A stretch of DNA of 64,000 bases from Kitasatospora sp. NBC_00374 (GTDB lineage Bacteria > Actinomycetota > Actinomycetes > Streptomycetales > Streptomycetaceae), in NCBI RefSeq assembly GCF_041434935.1, contig NZ_CP107964.1:5873001-5937000 (forward strand). Reading direction: 5' to 3'. The notes under the pieces were generated by a model. The model saw only the letters and a program-made list of their open reading frames with translations, made no database searches and was not told the DNA's origin. Shown here piece after piece: positions 10,584 to 20,652 of this stretch. Position 1 is the stretch's first letter, and each line of letters opens with the position of its first letter. A program made the position numbers and the translations under genes.

Positions 10584-11348
10584 TCACTCCCAGCGGAAGA
10601 ACCGGCTGGCTGCGCCCAGTCCCAGAACGGCCCAGGCGGACAGGATGCCCAGATCCGCCCACGGCACCGAGCCGCCGTCCTGGAGCACTGAGCGCAGCCC
10701 GTCGGACAGTGCGCTGATCGGCAGCAGCTCCAGGACCGGGCGGACGGCCGCGGGGAACCTCGACAGCGGCACCACCACACCGCCGGCCAGCAGCAGCAGG
10801 ATGAACACCAGGTTGGCGGCGGCCAGCGTGGCCTCCGCGCGCAGCGTGCCGGCCATCAGCAGGCCGAGGCCCGAGAACGCGGCCGTGCCCAGCACCAGCA
10901 GTGCGAGCACCGCGACCGGACCGCCCTGCGGCGACCAGCCCAGGGCCAGCGCGATCGCCGACAGCAGCAGCACCTGGAGCAGCTCGGTGACCAGCACGCA
11001 GCCGGTCTTCGCGGTGAGCAGCGCCCAGCGCGGCAGCGGCGTCGAGCCCAGCCGCTTGAGGACGCCGTAGCGGCGTTCGAACCCGGTGGCGATCGCCTGG
11101 CCGGTGAAGGCGGTGGACATCACGGCGAGCGCCAGCAGGCCGGGCGCGAGGAAGTCGACCCGCTTGCCGGGCCCCTCCACCGAGACCACGTCCACCGCGC
11201 TGAACAGCACCAGCAGCACGGTCGGGATGATCACCGTCAGCAGCAGCTGCTCGCCGTTGCGCAGCAGCATCCTGGTCTCCAGCGCGGTCTGCGCGAGCAG
11301 CATCCGGCCGACCGGAGCCGCTCCGGGCCGGGGTTCGAAGGTGGTCAC
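10584..11348 (-). CDS. ABC-2 type transporter permease
   Basis: This 254-residue membrane protein from GTG 11348 has about six hydrophobic segments (for example LLLTVIIPTVLLVLFSAV and LAAANLVFILLLLAGGVVV) and matches the ABC-2/DrrB-type permease layout. The GTG was chosen because it overlaps the TGA of the ATPase gene as GTGA (11345-11348); a longer open frame upstream lies entirely inside the ATPase gene. With the ATPase it forms a two-component exporter. The substrate cannot be told from sequence; drug, lipid or small-molecule efflux are all possible. Confidence 0.88.
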   Translation of the reverse strand: MTTFEPRPGAAPVGRMLLAQTALETRMLLRNGEQLLLTVIIPTVLLVLFSAVDVVSVEGPGKRVDFLAPGLLALAVMSTAFTGQAIATGFERRYGVLKRLGSTPLPRWALLTAKTGCVLVTELLQVLLLSAIALALGWSPQGGPVAVLALLVLGTAAFSGLGLLMAGTLRAEATLAAANLVFILLLLAGGVVVPLSRFPAAVRPVLELLPISALSDGLRSVLQDGGSVPWADLGILSAWAVLGLGAASRFFRWE

Positions 11349-12271
11349 GAGCGCAGCTCCCGTCCGGTCAGCTCCAGGAAGACGTCCTCGAGGCTGCGCC
11401 GCTGCACGGCCAGCTTCTCGGGCATCACGCCGGCCTCCGCGCACCAGGCGGTGACGGTGGCCAGCAGGCGGGGGTCCACCGGGGCCTCCACCCGGTACGA
11501 GCCGGGGGCGGGCTCGGTGGCGTCGGCGCCGTCGGGCAGCACCTTGCGCAGGCCGGCGAGGTCGAGGCCGGGCGGGCCGTCGAAGCGCAGGCTGCCCTCG
11601 GCGCCGCCGCGGCAGAGCTCCTCCGGGCTGCCGCTCGCGATGACCCGGCCGCGGTCGATGACGGCGACCCGGTCGGCGAGCTGTTCGGCCTCGTCCATGT
11701 GGTGGGTGGTCACCACCACGGTGACGCCGTCCTGCCGCAGCTCGCGGACCAGGTCCCAGGTGGCGCGCCGGGCCTGCGGGTCGAGTCCGGCGGTGGGCTC
11801 GTCCAGGAAGACCAGCTCGGGGCGGCCGACCACGGCCATCGCCAGGGCCAGGCGCTGCTGCTGGCCGCCGGAGAGCCGGCGGTAGGTGGTGCGGCCGCAG
11901 GATCCGAGGCCGAGGCGCTCGACCAGGGGCTGGACGGGGAGCGGGTCGGCGTAGAACCGCGCGGTGTGCCGGAGCATCTCGACCGCGCGGGCGCCGGCGT
12001 ACACACCACCCGATTGGAGCATCACGCCGATCCGGGGCTTGAGCCGCGCGGCGTCGGCCACCGGGTCGAGCCCGAGCACGCGGACGGTGCCCGCGTCGGG
12101 GCGGCGGTAGCCCTCGCAGGTCTCGACGGTGGTGGTCTTGCCGGCCCCGTTCGGTCCGAGCACGGCGGTGACCGTGCCGCGCTCGATGGCCAGGTCGAGG
12201 CCGTCCACGGCGAGCTTGTCGCCGTAGCGTTTGACCAGCCCGGCCACCTCGACGGCGGGTGTTGTCTGCAT
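11345..12271 (-). CDS. ABC transporter ATP-binding protein
   Basis: This 308-residue cytoplasmic ATPase has Walker A GPNGAGKTT near residue 38, signature LSGGQQQRLALAMA near residue 130 and Walker B ELVFLDEPTAGLDP, with a switch histidine in VTTHHMDEAEQLADRV. The C-terminal extension (~residues 220-308) resembles the DrrA-type regulatory domain. It overlaps the permease gene by 4 nt. Its start lies 67 nt from an iron-box-like palindrome, which may repress it when iron is plentiful (inference). Confidence 0.92.
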   Translation of the reverse strand: MQTTPAVEVAGLVKRYGDKLAVDGLDLAIERGTVTAVLGPNGAGKTTTVETCEGYRRPDAGTVRVLGLDPVADAARLKPRIGVMLQSGGVYAGARAVEMLRHTARFYADPLPVQPLVERLGLGSCGRTTYRRLSGGQQQRLALAMAVVGRPELVFLDEPTAGLDPQARRATWDLVRELRQDGVTVVVTTHHMDEAEQLADRVAVIDRGRVIASGSPEELCRGGAEGSLRFDGPPGLDLAGLRKVLPDGADATEPAPGSYRVEAPVDPRLLATVTAWCAEAGVMPEKLAVQRRSLEDVFLELTGRELRS

Positions 12272-12338
12272 ACCGGGGAGTCTAAGAGGGCGGCCCGTGG
12301 AGGCCGTCCACCGCCCTCCATTGATCGTTTCCGCAGGT

Positions 12339-12355
12339 CAGGTAAGCCTTACCTG
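12339..12355. promoter_or_regulatory. Iron-box-like palindrome (DmdR/IdeR type)
   Basis: CAGGTAAGCCTTACCTG is a perfect 8-1-8 palindrome. It keeps the AGGT-A-GNCT-ACCT core of the IdeR/DmdR1 iron box (consensus TTAGGTTAGGCTAACCTAA). It sits 68 bp upstream of the ABC ATPase start and about 75 bp upstream of the likely sufR start. A second, weaker inverted repeat, CAACA-ATCG-TGTTG (12415-12428), abuts the sufR start. Confidence 0.6.
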
Positions 12356-12427
12356 CGTGATTGAAGCCACGGATGAGGCGTGGGTCACGGCTTGTCCTTC
12401 CGGAAGGAATTACGCAACAATCGTGTT

Positions 12428-13291
12428 GTGAAATACATGCGCGAGCACAGCCCGGAGTCGGAGGCCGAGTCGGCCTCCGGTCCCGTGCTGCCCGCGCCGG
12501 CGGCCGAGGCCCCGCTCGACGGGCATCGGGCGACCCGGGACAGGGTCGCCCGCTCGATTCTCGACCACGGGCCCTCCTCCGCCGCCGACCTGGCCAGCCG
12601 CCTCGGGCTGACCGCTGCCGCCGTACGCCGGCACCTGGACGCACTGGCCGCCGCCGGCCTGGTGGAGTCCCGGGACCAGCGGGTCTACGGCAGTCGCGGC
12701 CGGGGCCGTCCGGCCAAGGTCTTCGCCCTCACCGAGTGCGGCCGGGACGCCTTCTACCAGGCGTACGACCAGCTCGCCGCCGACGCACTGCGCTGGATCT
12801 CCGACGCGGTGGGCGGCGGCACGGCGGGCGAGGAGGCGGTCGCGGCGTTTGCCCGGGCCCGCTTCCACAAGCAGGGTGAGAAGTACCGGAGTGCTCTCGA
12901 CGAGGCCGGCGACGGCCGACGGGCCGAGGCTCTCGCCGAGGCGCTGAGCGCCGACGGGTACGCTGCCACGGTGCGGCGAGTGCCCGCCGCGACGGTCGCC
13001 AAGGCCCCGGTGGGCGCCCAGCTCTGCCAGCACCACTGCCCGGTCGCGCACATCGCCGAGCAGTTCCCGCAGCTCTGCGAGGCGGAGACCGAGGTCTTCT
13101 CCCAGCTCCTGGGCACCCATGTGCAAAGGCTGGCCACCATCGCCCACGGCGACGGGGTCTGCACCACCTATGTGCCGGCACCCGGTGCCGCACCGTCTCC
13201 CGCGAGTGAGCGGGAGCCCGGTGCCGTGCCGACTGTCGGTACGTCCCGACACGAATCGGCTCGTCCGCGCGGAGGAACCTCGCATGACTGA
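12428..13291 (+). CDS. sufR: SufR-type Fe-S sensing transcriptional regulator
   Basis: This ~287-residue regulator has a winged helix-turn-helix around residues 35-90 (DLASRLGLTAAAVRRHLDAL, then the wing GRGRPAKVFALT). The C-terminal half contains C200-x3-C204-x12-C217 (QLCQHHC, then FPQLCEAE), the cysteine pattern expected for a SufR-like Fe-S cluster. Such proteins repress suf operons when the cluster is intact. The start is uncertain: GTG 12428 is used here, ATG 12437 is also possible, and an upstream ATG at 12380 is less likely. It overlaps sufB by 8 nt, so the two are translationally coupled and the operon is probably autoregulated. Confidence 0.85.
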   Translation: MKYMREHSPESEAESASGPVLPAPAAEAPLDGHRATRDRVARSILDHGPSSAADLASRLGLTAAAVRRHLDALAAAGLVESRDQRVYGSRGRGRPAKVFALTECGRDAFYQAYDQLAADALRWISDAVGGGTAGEEAVAAFARARFHKQGEKYRSALDEAGDGRRAEALAEALSADGYAATVRRVPAATVAKAPVGAQLCQHHCPVAHIAEQFPQLCEAETEVFSQLLGTHVQRLATIAHGDGVCTTYVPAPGAAPSPASEREPGAVPTVGTSRHESARPRGGTSHD

Positions 13292-14696
13292 CATCGCACA
13301 CCCGGAGCTCGAAGGCCTGGGCACCTACGAGTACGGCTGGTCGGACCCCGACGCCGCCGGTGCCACCGCCAAGCGCGGCCTCAGCGAGGACGTCGTCCGC
13401 GACATCTCGGCGAAGAAGTCCGAGTCCGAGTGGATGCTCAACCTGCGGCTCAAGGGTCTGAAGCTGTTCGGCAAGAAGCCCATGCCGACCTGGGGCTCCG
13501 ACCTCAGTGGCATCGACTTCGACAACATCAAGTACTTCGTGCGCTCGACCGAGAAGCAGGCCGAGTCCTGGGAGGACCTGCCCGCCGACATCAAGGCGAC
13601 GTACGACAAGCTCGGCATCCCGGAGGCGGAGAAGCAGCGCCTGGTCGCCGGTGTCGCCGCGCAGTACGAGTCCGAGGTCGTCTACCACCAGATCCGCGAG
13701 GACCTGGAGGAGCAGGGCGTCATCTTCCTGGACACCGACACCGCGCTGAAGGAGCACCCGGAGCTCTTCAAGGAGTACTTCGGCACCGTCATCCCGGTCG
13801 GCGACAACAAGTTCGCCTCGCTCAACACGGCCGTGTGGTCCGGTGGCTCGTTCATCTACGTGCCGAAGGGCGTGCACGTCGACATCCCGCTGCAGGCCTA
13901 CTTCCGGATCAACACCGAGAACATGGGCCAGTTCGAGCGGACGCTGATCATCGTCGACGAGGACGCCTACGTCCACTACGTCGAGGGCTGCACCGCCCCG
14001 ATCTACTCCTCGGACTCGCTGCACAGCGCCGTGGTGGAGATCATCGTCAAGAAGGGCGGCCGCTGCCGCTACACGACCATCCAGAACTGGTCGAACAACG
14101 TCTACAACCTGGTCACCAAGCGTGCCGTGGCGTACGAGGGCGCGACCATGGAGTGGGTCGACGGCAACATCGGCTCCAAGGTCACCATGAAGTACCCGGC
14201 CGTCTACCTGATGGGCGAGCACGCCAAGGGCGAGACCCTGTCGATCGCCTTCGCGGGCGAGGGCCAGCACCAGGACGCCGGCGCCAAGATGGTGCACATG
14301 GCGCCGAACACCTCCTCCAACATCGTCTCCAAGTCGGTGGCGCGCGGCGGCGGCCGGACCTCCTACCGCGGTCTGATCGAGATCGGCGAGGGCTCCAAGG
14401 GCGCCAAGTCCAACGTGCTCTGCGACGCGCTGCTGGTCGACACCGTCTCCCGCTCGGACACCTACCCGTACGTCGACGTCCGCGAGGACGACGTGTCGAT
14501 GGGCCACGAGGCCACCGTCTCCAAGGTCAGCGAGGACCAGCTCTTCTACCTGATGAGCCGGGGCATGACCGAGTTCGAGGCGATGGCGATGATCGTCCGT
14601 GGCTTCGTCGAGCCGATCGCGCGCGAGCTGCCGATGGAGTACGCGCTGGAGCTGAACCGGCTGATCGAGCTGCAGATGGAGGGATCGGTCGGCTGA
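13284..14696 (+). CDS. sufB: Fe-S cluster assembly scaffold protein SufB
   Basis: This 470-residue core subunit of the SufBCD scaffold complex builds Fe-S clusters in the cytoplasm. The family fold is a right-handed beta-helix; SufB-typical stretches include WSGGSFIYVPKG, VHYVEGCTAP and YRGLIEIGEGSKGAKSN, ending in EYALELNRLIELQMEG. The start MTDIAHPELEGL at ATG 13284 is supported by GGAGGA 8-13 nt upstream. It overlaps the end of sufR by 8 nt and is followed by sufD after 55 nt. Confidence 0.97.
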   Translation: MTDIAHPELEGLGTYEYGWSDPDAAGATAKRGLSEDVVRDISAKKSESEWMLNLRLKGLKLFGKKPMPTWGSDLSGIDFDNIKYFVRSTEKQAESWEDLPADIKATYDKLGIPEAEKQRLVAGVAAQYESEVVYHQIREDLEEQGVIFLDTDTALKEHPELFKEYFGTVIPVGDNKFASLNTAVWSGGSFIYVPKGVHVDIPLQAYFRINTENMGQFERTLIIVDEDAYVHYVEGCTAPIYSSDSLHSAVVEIIVKKGGRCRYTTIQNWSNNVYNLVTKRAVAYEGATMEWVDGNIGSKVTMKYPAVYLMGEHAKGETLSIAFAGEGQHQDAGAKMVHMAPNTSSNIVSKSVARGGGRTSYRGLIEIGEGSKGAKSNVLCDALLVDTVSRSDTYPYVDVREDDVSMGHEATVSKVSEDQLFYLMSRGMTEFEAMAMIVRGFVEPIARELPMEYALELNRLIELQMEGSVG

Positions 14697-14751
14697 CGCC
14701 GGCCGTACACCGCCCACCCGCACTTTTCAGGAAGAGAGCACTACGACAGCC

Positions 14752-15987
14752 ATGGCTGACGTCAACACCACCTCCGGCGCCACGACCGCCGGCTCGATCG
14801 AGGTCGGCACCGCCGGCGCCGGCGCGCAGCTGGCCGGGCCGGGCACCGGCCGGGCCACGGTCAAGCAGCCGATCGACGCCCGCGTCGCGGTCAAGCCCTC
14901 GTACGACGTGAACGACTTCCCGGTGCCGACCGGCCGCGAGGAGGACTGGCGGTTCACCCCGATGCACCGCCTCGCCGGGCTGCACGACGGCAGCGCCGCC
15001 CAGGACGCGACCGGCCAGGACAAGGTCGAGCTCACGCTCCCCGACGGTGTCACCGCCGAGACCGTCGGCCGCGACGACGCCCGCCTCGGCAAGGCCGGCA
15101 AGCCGGTCGACCGGGTCGCCGCGCAGGCGTACAGCGGCTTCGAGCAGGCGCTCGTGGTCACCGTCCCCAAGGACGCGGTGGTCGCCGAGCCGGTGAAGAT
15201 CGACGTGCACGGTGAGGGCGGTGTCCGCTTCGCCCACGTGGTGATCGACGTTAAGCCGTTCGCCGAGGCGGTCGTGGTGATCAACCACACCGGCACCGGC
15301 ACCCGGGCCGCCAACGTCGAGCTGCTGCTCGGCGACGGCGCCAAGCTCACCTTCGTCTCGGTCCAGGACTGGGACCGCGACGCCGTGCACGCCGCGCAGC
15401 ACACCGCGCTGGTCGGCCGGGACGCCTCGCTCAAGTCCGTGGTGGTCACCTTCGGCGGCGACCTCGTCCGGGTGCACCCGCGGGTCAACTACGCGGGCCC
15501 CGGCGGCGAGGCCGACCTGTTCGGCCTGTACTTCGCCGACGCCGGTCAGCACCTGGAGCACCGGCTGGTCATCGACCACGACACCCCGCACTGCCGCTCC
15601 AACGTGGCCTACAAGGGCGCGCTGCAGGGTCAGGACGCGCGCGCGGTCTGGGTCGGCGACGTGCTGATCCGCGCCGCCGCCGAGGGCACCGACACCTACG
15701 AGCTCAACCGCAACCTGGTGCTCACCGACGGTGCCCGGGTCGACTCGATCCCGAACCTGGAGATCGAGACCGGTGAGATCACCGGCGCCGGCCACGCCTC
15801 GGCGACCGGCCGCTTCGACGACGAGCAGCTGTTCTACCTGCAGGCCCGCGGCATCCCGGCCGACGAGGCCCGCCGTCTGGTGGTCCGCGGCTTCTTCGCC
15901 GAGCTGGTCCAGCAGATCGGCGTCGCCGACCTCCAGGACCGCCTGATGGAGAAGATCGACGCGGAGCTGGAAGAGACCGTCGCATGA
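14752..15987 (+). CDS. sufD: Fe-S cluster assembly protein SufD
   Basis: This 411-residue SufB paralog is a partner in the SufBC2D scaffold. The N-terminal ~45 residues are Gly/Ala-rich. The family signature PTGREEDWRFTPM follows near residue 60, and the C-terminal beta-helix region has CRSNVAYKGALQGQDARAVWVGD and GHASATGRFDDEQLFYLQARGI. It starts at ATG 14752, with a purine-rich GGAAGAG about 15 nt upstream. The stop overlaps the Rieske gene start as ATGA. Confidence 0.96.
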   Translation: MADVNTTSGATTAGSIEVGTAGAGAQLAGPGTGRATVKQPIDARVAVKPSYDVNDFPVPTGREEDWRFTPMHRLAGLHDGSAAQDATGQDKVELTLPDGVTAETVGRDDARLGKAGKPVDRVAAQAYSGFEQALVVTVPKDAVVAEPVKIDVHGEGGVRFAHVVIDVKPFAEAVVVINHTGTGTRAANVELLLGDGAKLTFVSVQDWDRDAVHAAQHTALVGRDASLKSVVVTFGGDLVRVHPRVNYAGPGGEADLFGLYFADAGQHLEHRLVIDHDTPHCRSNVAYKGALQGQDARAVWVGDVLIRAAAEGTDTYELNRNLVLTDGARVDSIPNLEIETGEITGAGHASATGRFDDEQLFYLQARGIPADEARRLVVRGFFAELVQQIGVADLQDRLMEKIDAELEETVA

Positions 15988-16301
15988 GTTTCCTCCGCGC
16001 CTGCGCGCTGGCCGAACTCGCCGAGGACGAGCCCAAGCGGGTCGACCTCAACGGCGTCCCGGTCGCGCTGGTCCGCACCGAGGGCGAGGTGTTCGCGATC
16101 AACGACACGTGCTCGCACGCCAACGTCTCGCTCTCCGAGGGCGAGGTCGAGGACTGCATGATCGAGTGCTGGCTGCACGGCTCCAGCTTCGACCTGCGGA
16201 CCGGCAAGCCCTCCGGACTTCCCGCCACCAGGCCGGTCGCTGTCTACCCCGTCAAGATCGAAGGGGACGATGTGCTCGTCTCCGTCAACCAGGAGTCCTG
16301 A
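15984..16301 (+). CDS. Rieske-type [2Fe-2S] ferredoxin of the suf operon
   Basis: This 105-residue small Rieske protein has cluster ligands C43-x-H45 (NDTCSHANV) and C62-x2-H65 (IECWLHGSS). Length and sequence resemble the ferredoxin subunits of non-heme dioxygenases. Placement between sufD and sufC, with a 4-nt overlap to sufD, is a recurring actinobacterial arrangement and suggests an electron-transfer or client role in Suf assembly (inference). No oxygenase partner is encoded nearby. Confidence 0.9.
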   Translation: MSFLRACALAELAEDEPKRVDLNGVPVALVRTEGEVFAINDTCSHANVSLSEGEVEDCMIECWLHGSSFDLRTGKPSGLPATRPVAVYPVKIEGDDVLVSVNQES

Positions 16302-16307
16302 GTACAC

Positions 16308-17068
<761 letters not shown>

Positions 17069-17072
<4 letters not shown>

Positions 17073-18355
17073 CACTGCATCCCGGCTCGGCGTTCGCCGG
17101 GCTCCTGTCCGACGCCCAGGACTTCGGCGACGCGATCCGCAAGGACTTCCCGATCCTGCAGCGCGTGCTGCACGACGGGAAGCCCCTGGTCTACCTGGAC
17201 AACGCGGCCACCTCGCAGAAGCCCCGTCAGGTGCTCGACGCCCTGAACGGCTACTACGAGCGGCACAACGCCAACGTGCACCGCGGTGTGCACGTGCTGG
17301 CCGAGGAGGCCACGGCGCTGTACGAGGGCGCCCGCGACAAGGTCGCGGCGTTCATCAACGCGCCGAGCCGGGACGAGGTGATCTTCACCAAGAACGCCTC
17401 GGAGTCGCTCAACCTGGTCGCCAACATGCTCGGCTGGGCCGACGAGCCGTACCGCGTGGACGCGGACGCGGAGATCGTCATCACCGAGATGGAGCACCAC
17501 TCCAACATCGTCCCGTGGCAGCTGCTCGCGCAGCGCACCGGCGCCGAGCTGAAGTGGTTCGGGCTCACCGACGAGGGCCGGCTCGACCTGTCCAACATCG
17601 ACGAGCTGATCACCGAGAAGACGAAGATCGTCTCGTTCACGCTGGTCTCCAACCTGCTGGGCACGGTCAACCCGGTCGAGGCGATCGTCCGCAAGGCCCA
17701 GTCGGTCGGCGCCCTGGTGCTGATCGACGCCTCGCAGGCCGCCCCGCACATGGTGCTGGACGTGCAGGCGCTGGAGGCCGACTTCGTTGCCTTCACCGGC
17801 CACAAGATGCTGGCACCGACCGGCATCGGTGTGCTGTGGGGCCGGCAGGAGCTGCTGGAGGACCTCCCGCCGTTCCTGGGCGGCGGCGAGATGATCGAGA
17901 CCGTCACCATGGGCGCTTCCACCTACGCCCCGGCGCCGCACAAGTTCGAGGCGGGCACCCCGCCGATCGCCCAGGCGGTCGGTCTCGGCGCCGCCGTCGA
18001 CTACCTGTCGGCCATCGGCATGGACCGGATCGCGGCCCACGAGCACACCATCACCGAGTACGCGGTGGAGCGCCTGCTGGAGGTGCCCGACCTGCGGATC
18101 ATCGGTCCGCGCACCGCCGTGGACCGCGGCGCGGCGATCTCGTTCGTGCTCGGCGACATCCACCCGCACGACGTGGGCCAGGTGCTGGACGAGCAGGGCA
18201 TCGCCGTGCGCGTCGGCCACCACTGCGCGCGCCCGGTCTGCCTGCGGTACGGAATTCCGGCGACCACCAGGGCGTCGTTCTATCTGTACTCCACGCCGGC
18301 CGAGGTCGATGCGCTGATCGACGGCCTGCACCACGTCCGCAACTTCTTCGGCTGA
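17069..18355 (+). CDS. sufS: Cysteine desulfurase SufS
   Basis: This 428-residue PLP enzyme removes sulfur from L-cysteine as an enzyme persulfide for Fe-S assembly. PLP-binding Lys246 lies in TGHKMLAPTG and active-site Cys386 in VGHHCARPVC. The N-terminal VYLDNAATSQKP is the usual group II desulfurase signature. The GTG start at 17069 is set by the 4-nt overlap with sufC. It is followed by sufU after 16 nt, the expected partner that accepts the persulfide sulfur. Confidence 0.97.
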
Positions 18356-18371
18356 GGAGACGGGGCCCACG

Positions 18372-18824
18372 ATGAAGCTCGACTCCATGTACCAGGAGAT
18401 CATCCTGGACCACTACCGCAACCCCCACGGCAAGGGGCTGCGGGACGGTGACGCGGAGGTGCACCACGTCAACCCCACCTGCGGTGACGAGATCACCCTG
18501 CGGGTGCGGCTGGACGGCGCGACCGTCGCCGACGTGTCCTACGAGTCGCAGGGCTGCTCGATCAGCCAGGCCAGCGCCTCGGTGCTGAACGACCTGGTGG
18601 TCGGACGGAGCGTGGGCGACGCGCAGGCGATCCAGGAGGCCTTCCTGGAGCTGATGCAGAGCAAGGGCCAGGGCGAGGGGGACGAAGAGGTGCTGGAGGA
18701 CGCGGTCGCGTTCGCCGGTGTCTCCAAGTACCCGGCCCGGGTGAAGTGCGCGCTGCTGAGCTGGATGGCCTGGAAGGACGCCACCGCCAAGGCCCTGGCC
18801 GAGCAGCCCGCCATCCATGACTGA
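18372..18824 (+). CDS. sufU: SufU-type sulfurtransferase / Fe-S assembly protein
   Basis: This 150-residue member of the IscU/NifU-N fold has the zinc ligands of SufU: C37 and D39 (NPTCGDE), C62 (SQGCSIS) and C126 (RVKCALL). SufU accepts persulfide sulfur from SufS. It also shows the SufU-type insertion with GQGEGDEEVLED between the second and third Cys. It starts at ATG 18372, about 9 nt after GAGGAG. Its end overlaps an alternative start of sufT. Confidence 0.95.
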   Translation: MKLDSMYQEIILDHYRNPHGKGLRDGDAEVHHVNPTCGDEITLRVRLDGATVADVSYESQGCSISQASASVLNDLVVGRSVGDAQAIQEAFLELMQSKGQGEGDEEVLEDAVAFAGVSKYPARVKCALLSWMAWKDATAKALAEQPAIHD

Positions 18825-18846
18825 CCTGCCCGAGGAGGGCGTACAC

Positions 18847-19251
18847 ATGAGCGACACCGAGACCACCTCGGACGCGGCGCCGAAGGCCCCCGAGGCCGTC
18901 GCCGGCGAGGGTCCGACGGTCATCGTCGGCACCACGGCGGGCACCGTCTCCGTGGAGGACCTGACCGAGGCCCTGATGGACGTCGTCGACCCCGAGCTGG
19001 GCATCGACGTGGTCAACCTGGGCCTGATCTACGGCATCCACATCGACGAGTCCGATGTGGCCACCATCGACATGACGCTCACCTCGGCGGCCTGCCCGCT
19101 GACCGACGTCATCGAGGACCAGGCGAAGACCGCCACCGACGGCCTCGTCCAGGACCTGCGGATCAACTGGGTCTGGATGCCGCCGTGGGGCCCGGACAAG
19201 ATCACCGACGACGGCCGCGACCAGCTGCGGGCGCTCGGCTTCAACGTCTGA
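18847..19251 (+). CDS. sufT: Metal-sulfur cluster assembly factor SufT (MIP18/DUF59)
   Basis: This 134-residue DUF59/MIP18 family protein helps mature Fe-S enzymes. The DPELGIDVVNLGLIYGI motif lies near residue 55 and the conserved Cys in TSAACPLTD. ATG 18847 (MSDTETT) is preferred because GAGGAGGG lies about 8 nt upstream; an ATG at 18817 overlapping sufU is also in frame. It is the last gene of the suf operon, followed by a strong terminator. The first ~35 residues are Ala/Thr-rich and less conserved-looking. Confidence 0.94.
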   Translation: MSDTETTSDAAPKAPEAVAGEGPTVIVGTTAGTVSVEDLTEALMDVVDPELGIDVVNLGLIYGIHIDESDVATIDMTLTSAACPLTDVIEDQAKTATDGLVQDLRINWVWMPPWGPDKITDDGRDQLRALGFNV

Positions 19252-19269
19252 GCCGGCAACCGGCGCGAA

Positions 19270-19316
19270 CGCCACTGCCCCGGCCTCCTGCGGGAGGGCC
19301 GGGGCAGTGGCGTTTT
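19270..19316 (+). terminator. Terminator of the suf operon
   Basis: A stem of about 19 bp (CGCCACTGCCCCGGCC... / ...GGCCGGGGCAGTGGCG) with one bulge and a TGC loop is followed by TTTT. It lies between the convergent sufT and MFS genes, so it may act in both directions. Confidence 0.88.
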
Positions 19317-19329
19317 CGCGCTGCGGGAC

Positions 19330-20652
19330 TCAGGGCCGGGACGGCCGGAGCACCGCCACCGCCAGCCCCAGACAGGCGACGGCGGCCAGGCCCACGAAGC
19401 CGCTGACGGCCGGCAGCAGGCCGAAGCGCTGGGTCAGCGCACCGACCGCGACCACCGGCGCCGAGCTGCCCAGGTAGACGATCACCCAGAGCGCGGACAG
19501 CTCGCTGCCCCGGCGCTCCGGGTTCATCGCCGCCGAGGCGGTGGTGAACAGCGACCGGAACGCCACGCCCTGGCAGGCGCCGCCGAGCACACTGCCGATG
19601 AACAGCAGCGCCGGGGTCCCGGTGGACTGGGCGGCGACCACCAGCCCGAGCCCGGCCGCCAGGCCGGCCATCCCGAGGGCGATCACCAGCCGGTCCGAGG
19701 TCGGCGGCACCAGCAGCTGGGCGGCGGCCGAGGAGCCGAGCAGCAGCGCGGCGACCACCGCGCCGGTCATCCGCGAGGGCGAGTGCAGCAGCTGCGCGGA
19801 GAAGGCCGGCGCCAGGCTCAGATAGGTGCCGAAGACCGCGTACGAGGTGAAGCCGGCCGCAGCCGCCAGCAGGAACTCCCGGCGGCCCTGGCGCGGCAGC
19901 CGCAGCCGCTGCGGACGCAGGTGCGCGGGGGTGGTGATGCGCGGCGGGGAGGCCGGCGGGCGCTCCCGGCCCGGCATCCGCGGGTGCACCAGTGCCAGCG
20001 GCACGCACAGCGCGAGCAGCGCCACGGCGTGCAGCAGGAACGGGGTGACCAGCGGGTGCTCGCCGCCGGAGAGCGAGGCGCCGACGATCGGGCCCAGCGC
20101 CACGCCGCCGGCCGAGCAGGCCAGGGTCAGCTTGGCCGCCAGCGTCGGGTGACCGGGCAGCAGGTCGCCGAGGGCCGCTCCGGCTGCGCCGGTCGACAGA
20201 CCCACGGCGACGCCCTGGACGGCGCGCCCGACGGCCAGCTGCCAGAAGCTGCCGGCGGTGGCGAAGAGGACGTCGCCCGCGGCGGCCAGCCCGATCGCGG
20301 GCAGGATCAGGGCGCGCCGGCCGAGGTGGTCCGACCAGTGGCCGACCGCGGCGAGTACCGGGATCAGCGCGAACACGTAGACCGTGAACAGCCCGGTGAC
20401 GGCGATCGGGGTCAGACCGAGGCGGTCGGCGAGCACCGGGTAGATCGGCGTGGCCAGGTTGGCGCCGATCAGCAGGAACAGCAGGGCGACGGCGACCAGG
20501 CCGACACGGATGCCGCGCAGCGCGTTCCAGCGGCTGATCGCGGCGAGCTGGAGCTGGGCGCGGGGCGCGAGCTCCAGCGGGAGGAGGGCCTCCGACAGTC
20601 GGCTTCCGGGGAACCGGGTGGGTCCGGAGCCGGCGGGGGAGAGGTCCGCCAT
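19330..20652 (-). CDS. MFS transporter
   Basis: This 440-residue polytopic membrane protein has about 12 predicted helices. The cytoplasmic loop between helices 2 and 3 carries GHWSDHLGRRALILP (major facilitator motif A). GRAVQGVAVGLSTGAAGAALGD is a helix-5-like stretch seen in drug/proton antiporters. ATG 20652 is supported by AGGAGA about 7 nt upstream; the open frame continues much further upstream but without coding character. The substrate is unknown; multidrug or metabolite efflux is likely from family membership only. Confidence 0.88.
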   Translation of the reverse strand: MADLSPAGSGPTRFPGSRLSEALLPLELAPRAQLQLAAISRWNALRGIRVGLVAVALLFLLIGANLATPIYPVLADRLGLTPIAVTGLFTVYVFALIPVLAAVGHWSDHLGRRALILPAIGLAAAGDVLFATAGSFWQLAVGRAVQGVAVGLSTGAAGAALGDLLPGHPTLAAKLTLACSAGGVALGPIVGASLSGGEHPLVTPFLLHAVALLALCVPLALVHPRMPGRERPPASPPRITTPAHLRPQRLRLPRQGRREFLLAAAAGFTSYAVFGTYLSLAPAFSAQLLHSPSRMTGAVVAALLLGSSAAAQLLVPPTSDRLVIALGMAGLAAGLGLVVAAQSTGTPALLFIGSVLGGACQGVAFRSLFTTASAAMNPERRGSELSALWVIVYLGSSAPVVAVGALTQRFGLLPAVSGFVGLAAVACLGLAVAVLRPSRP

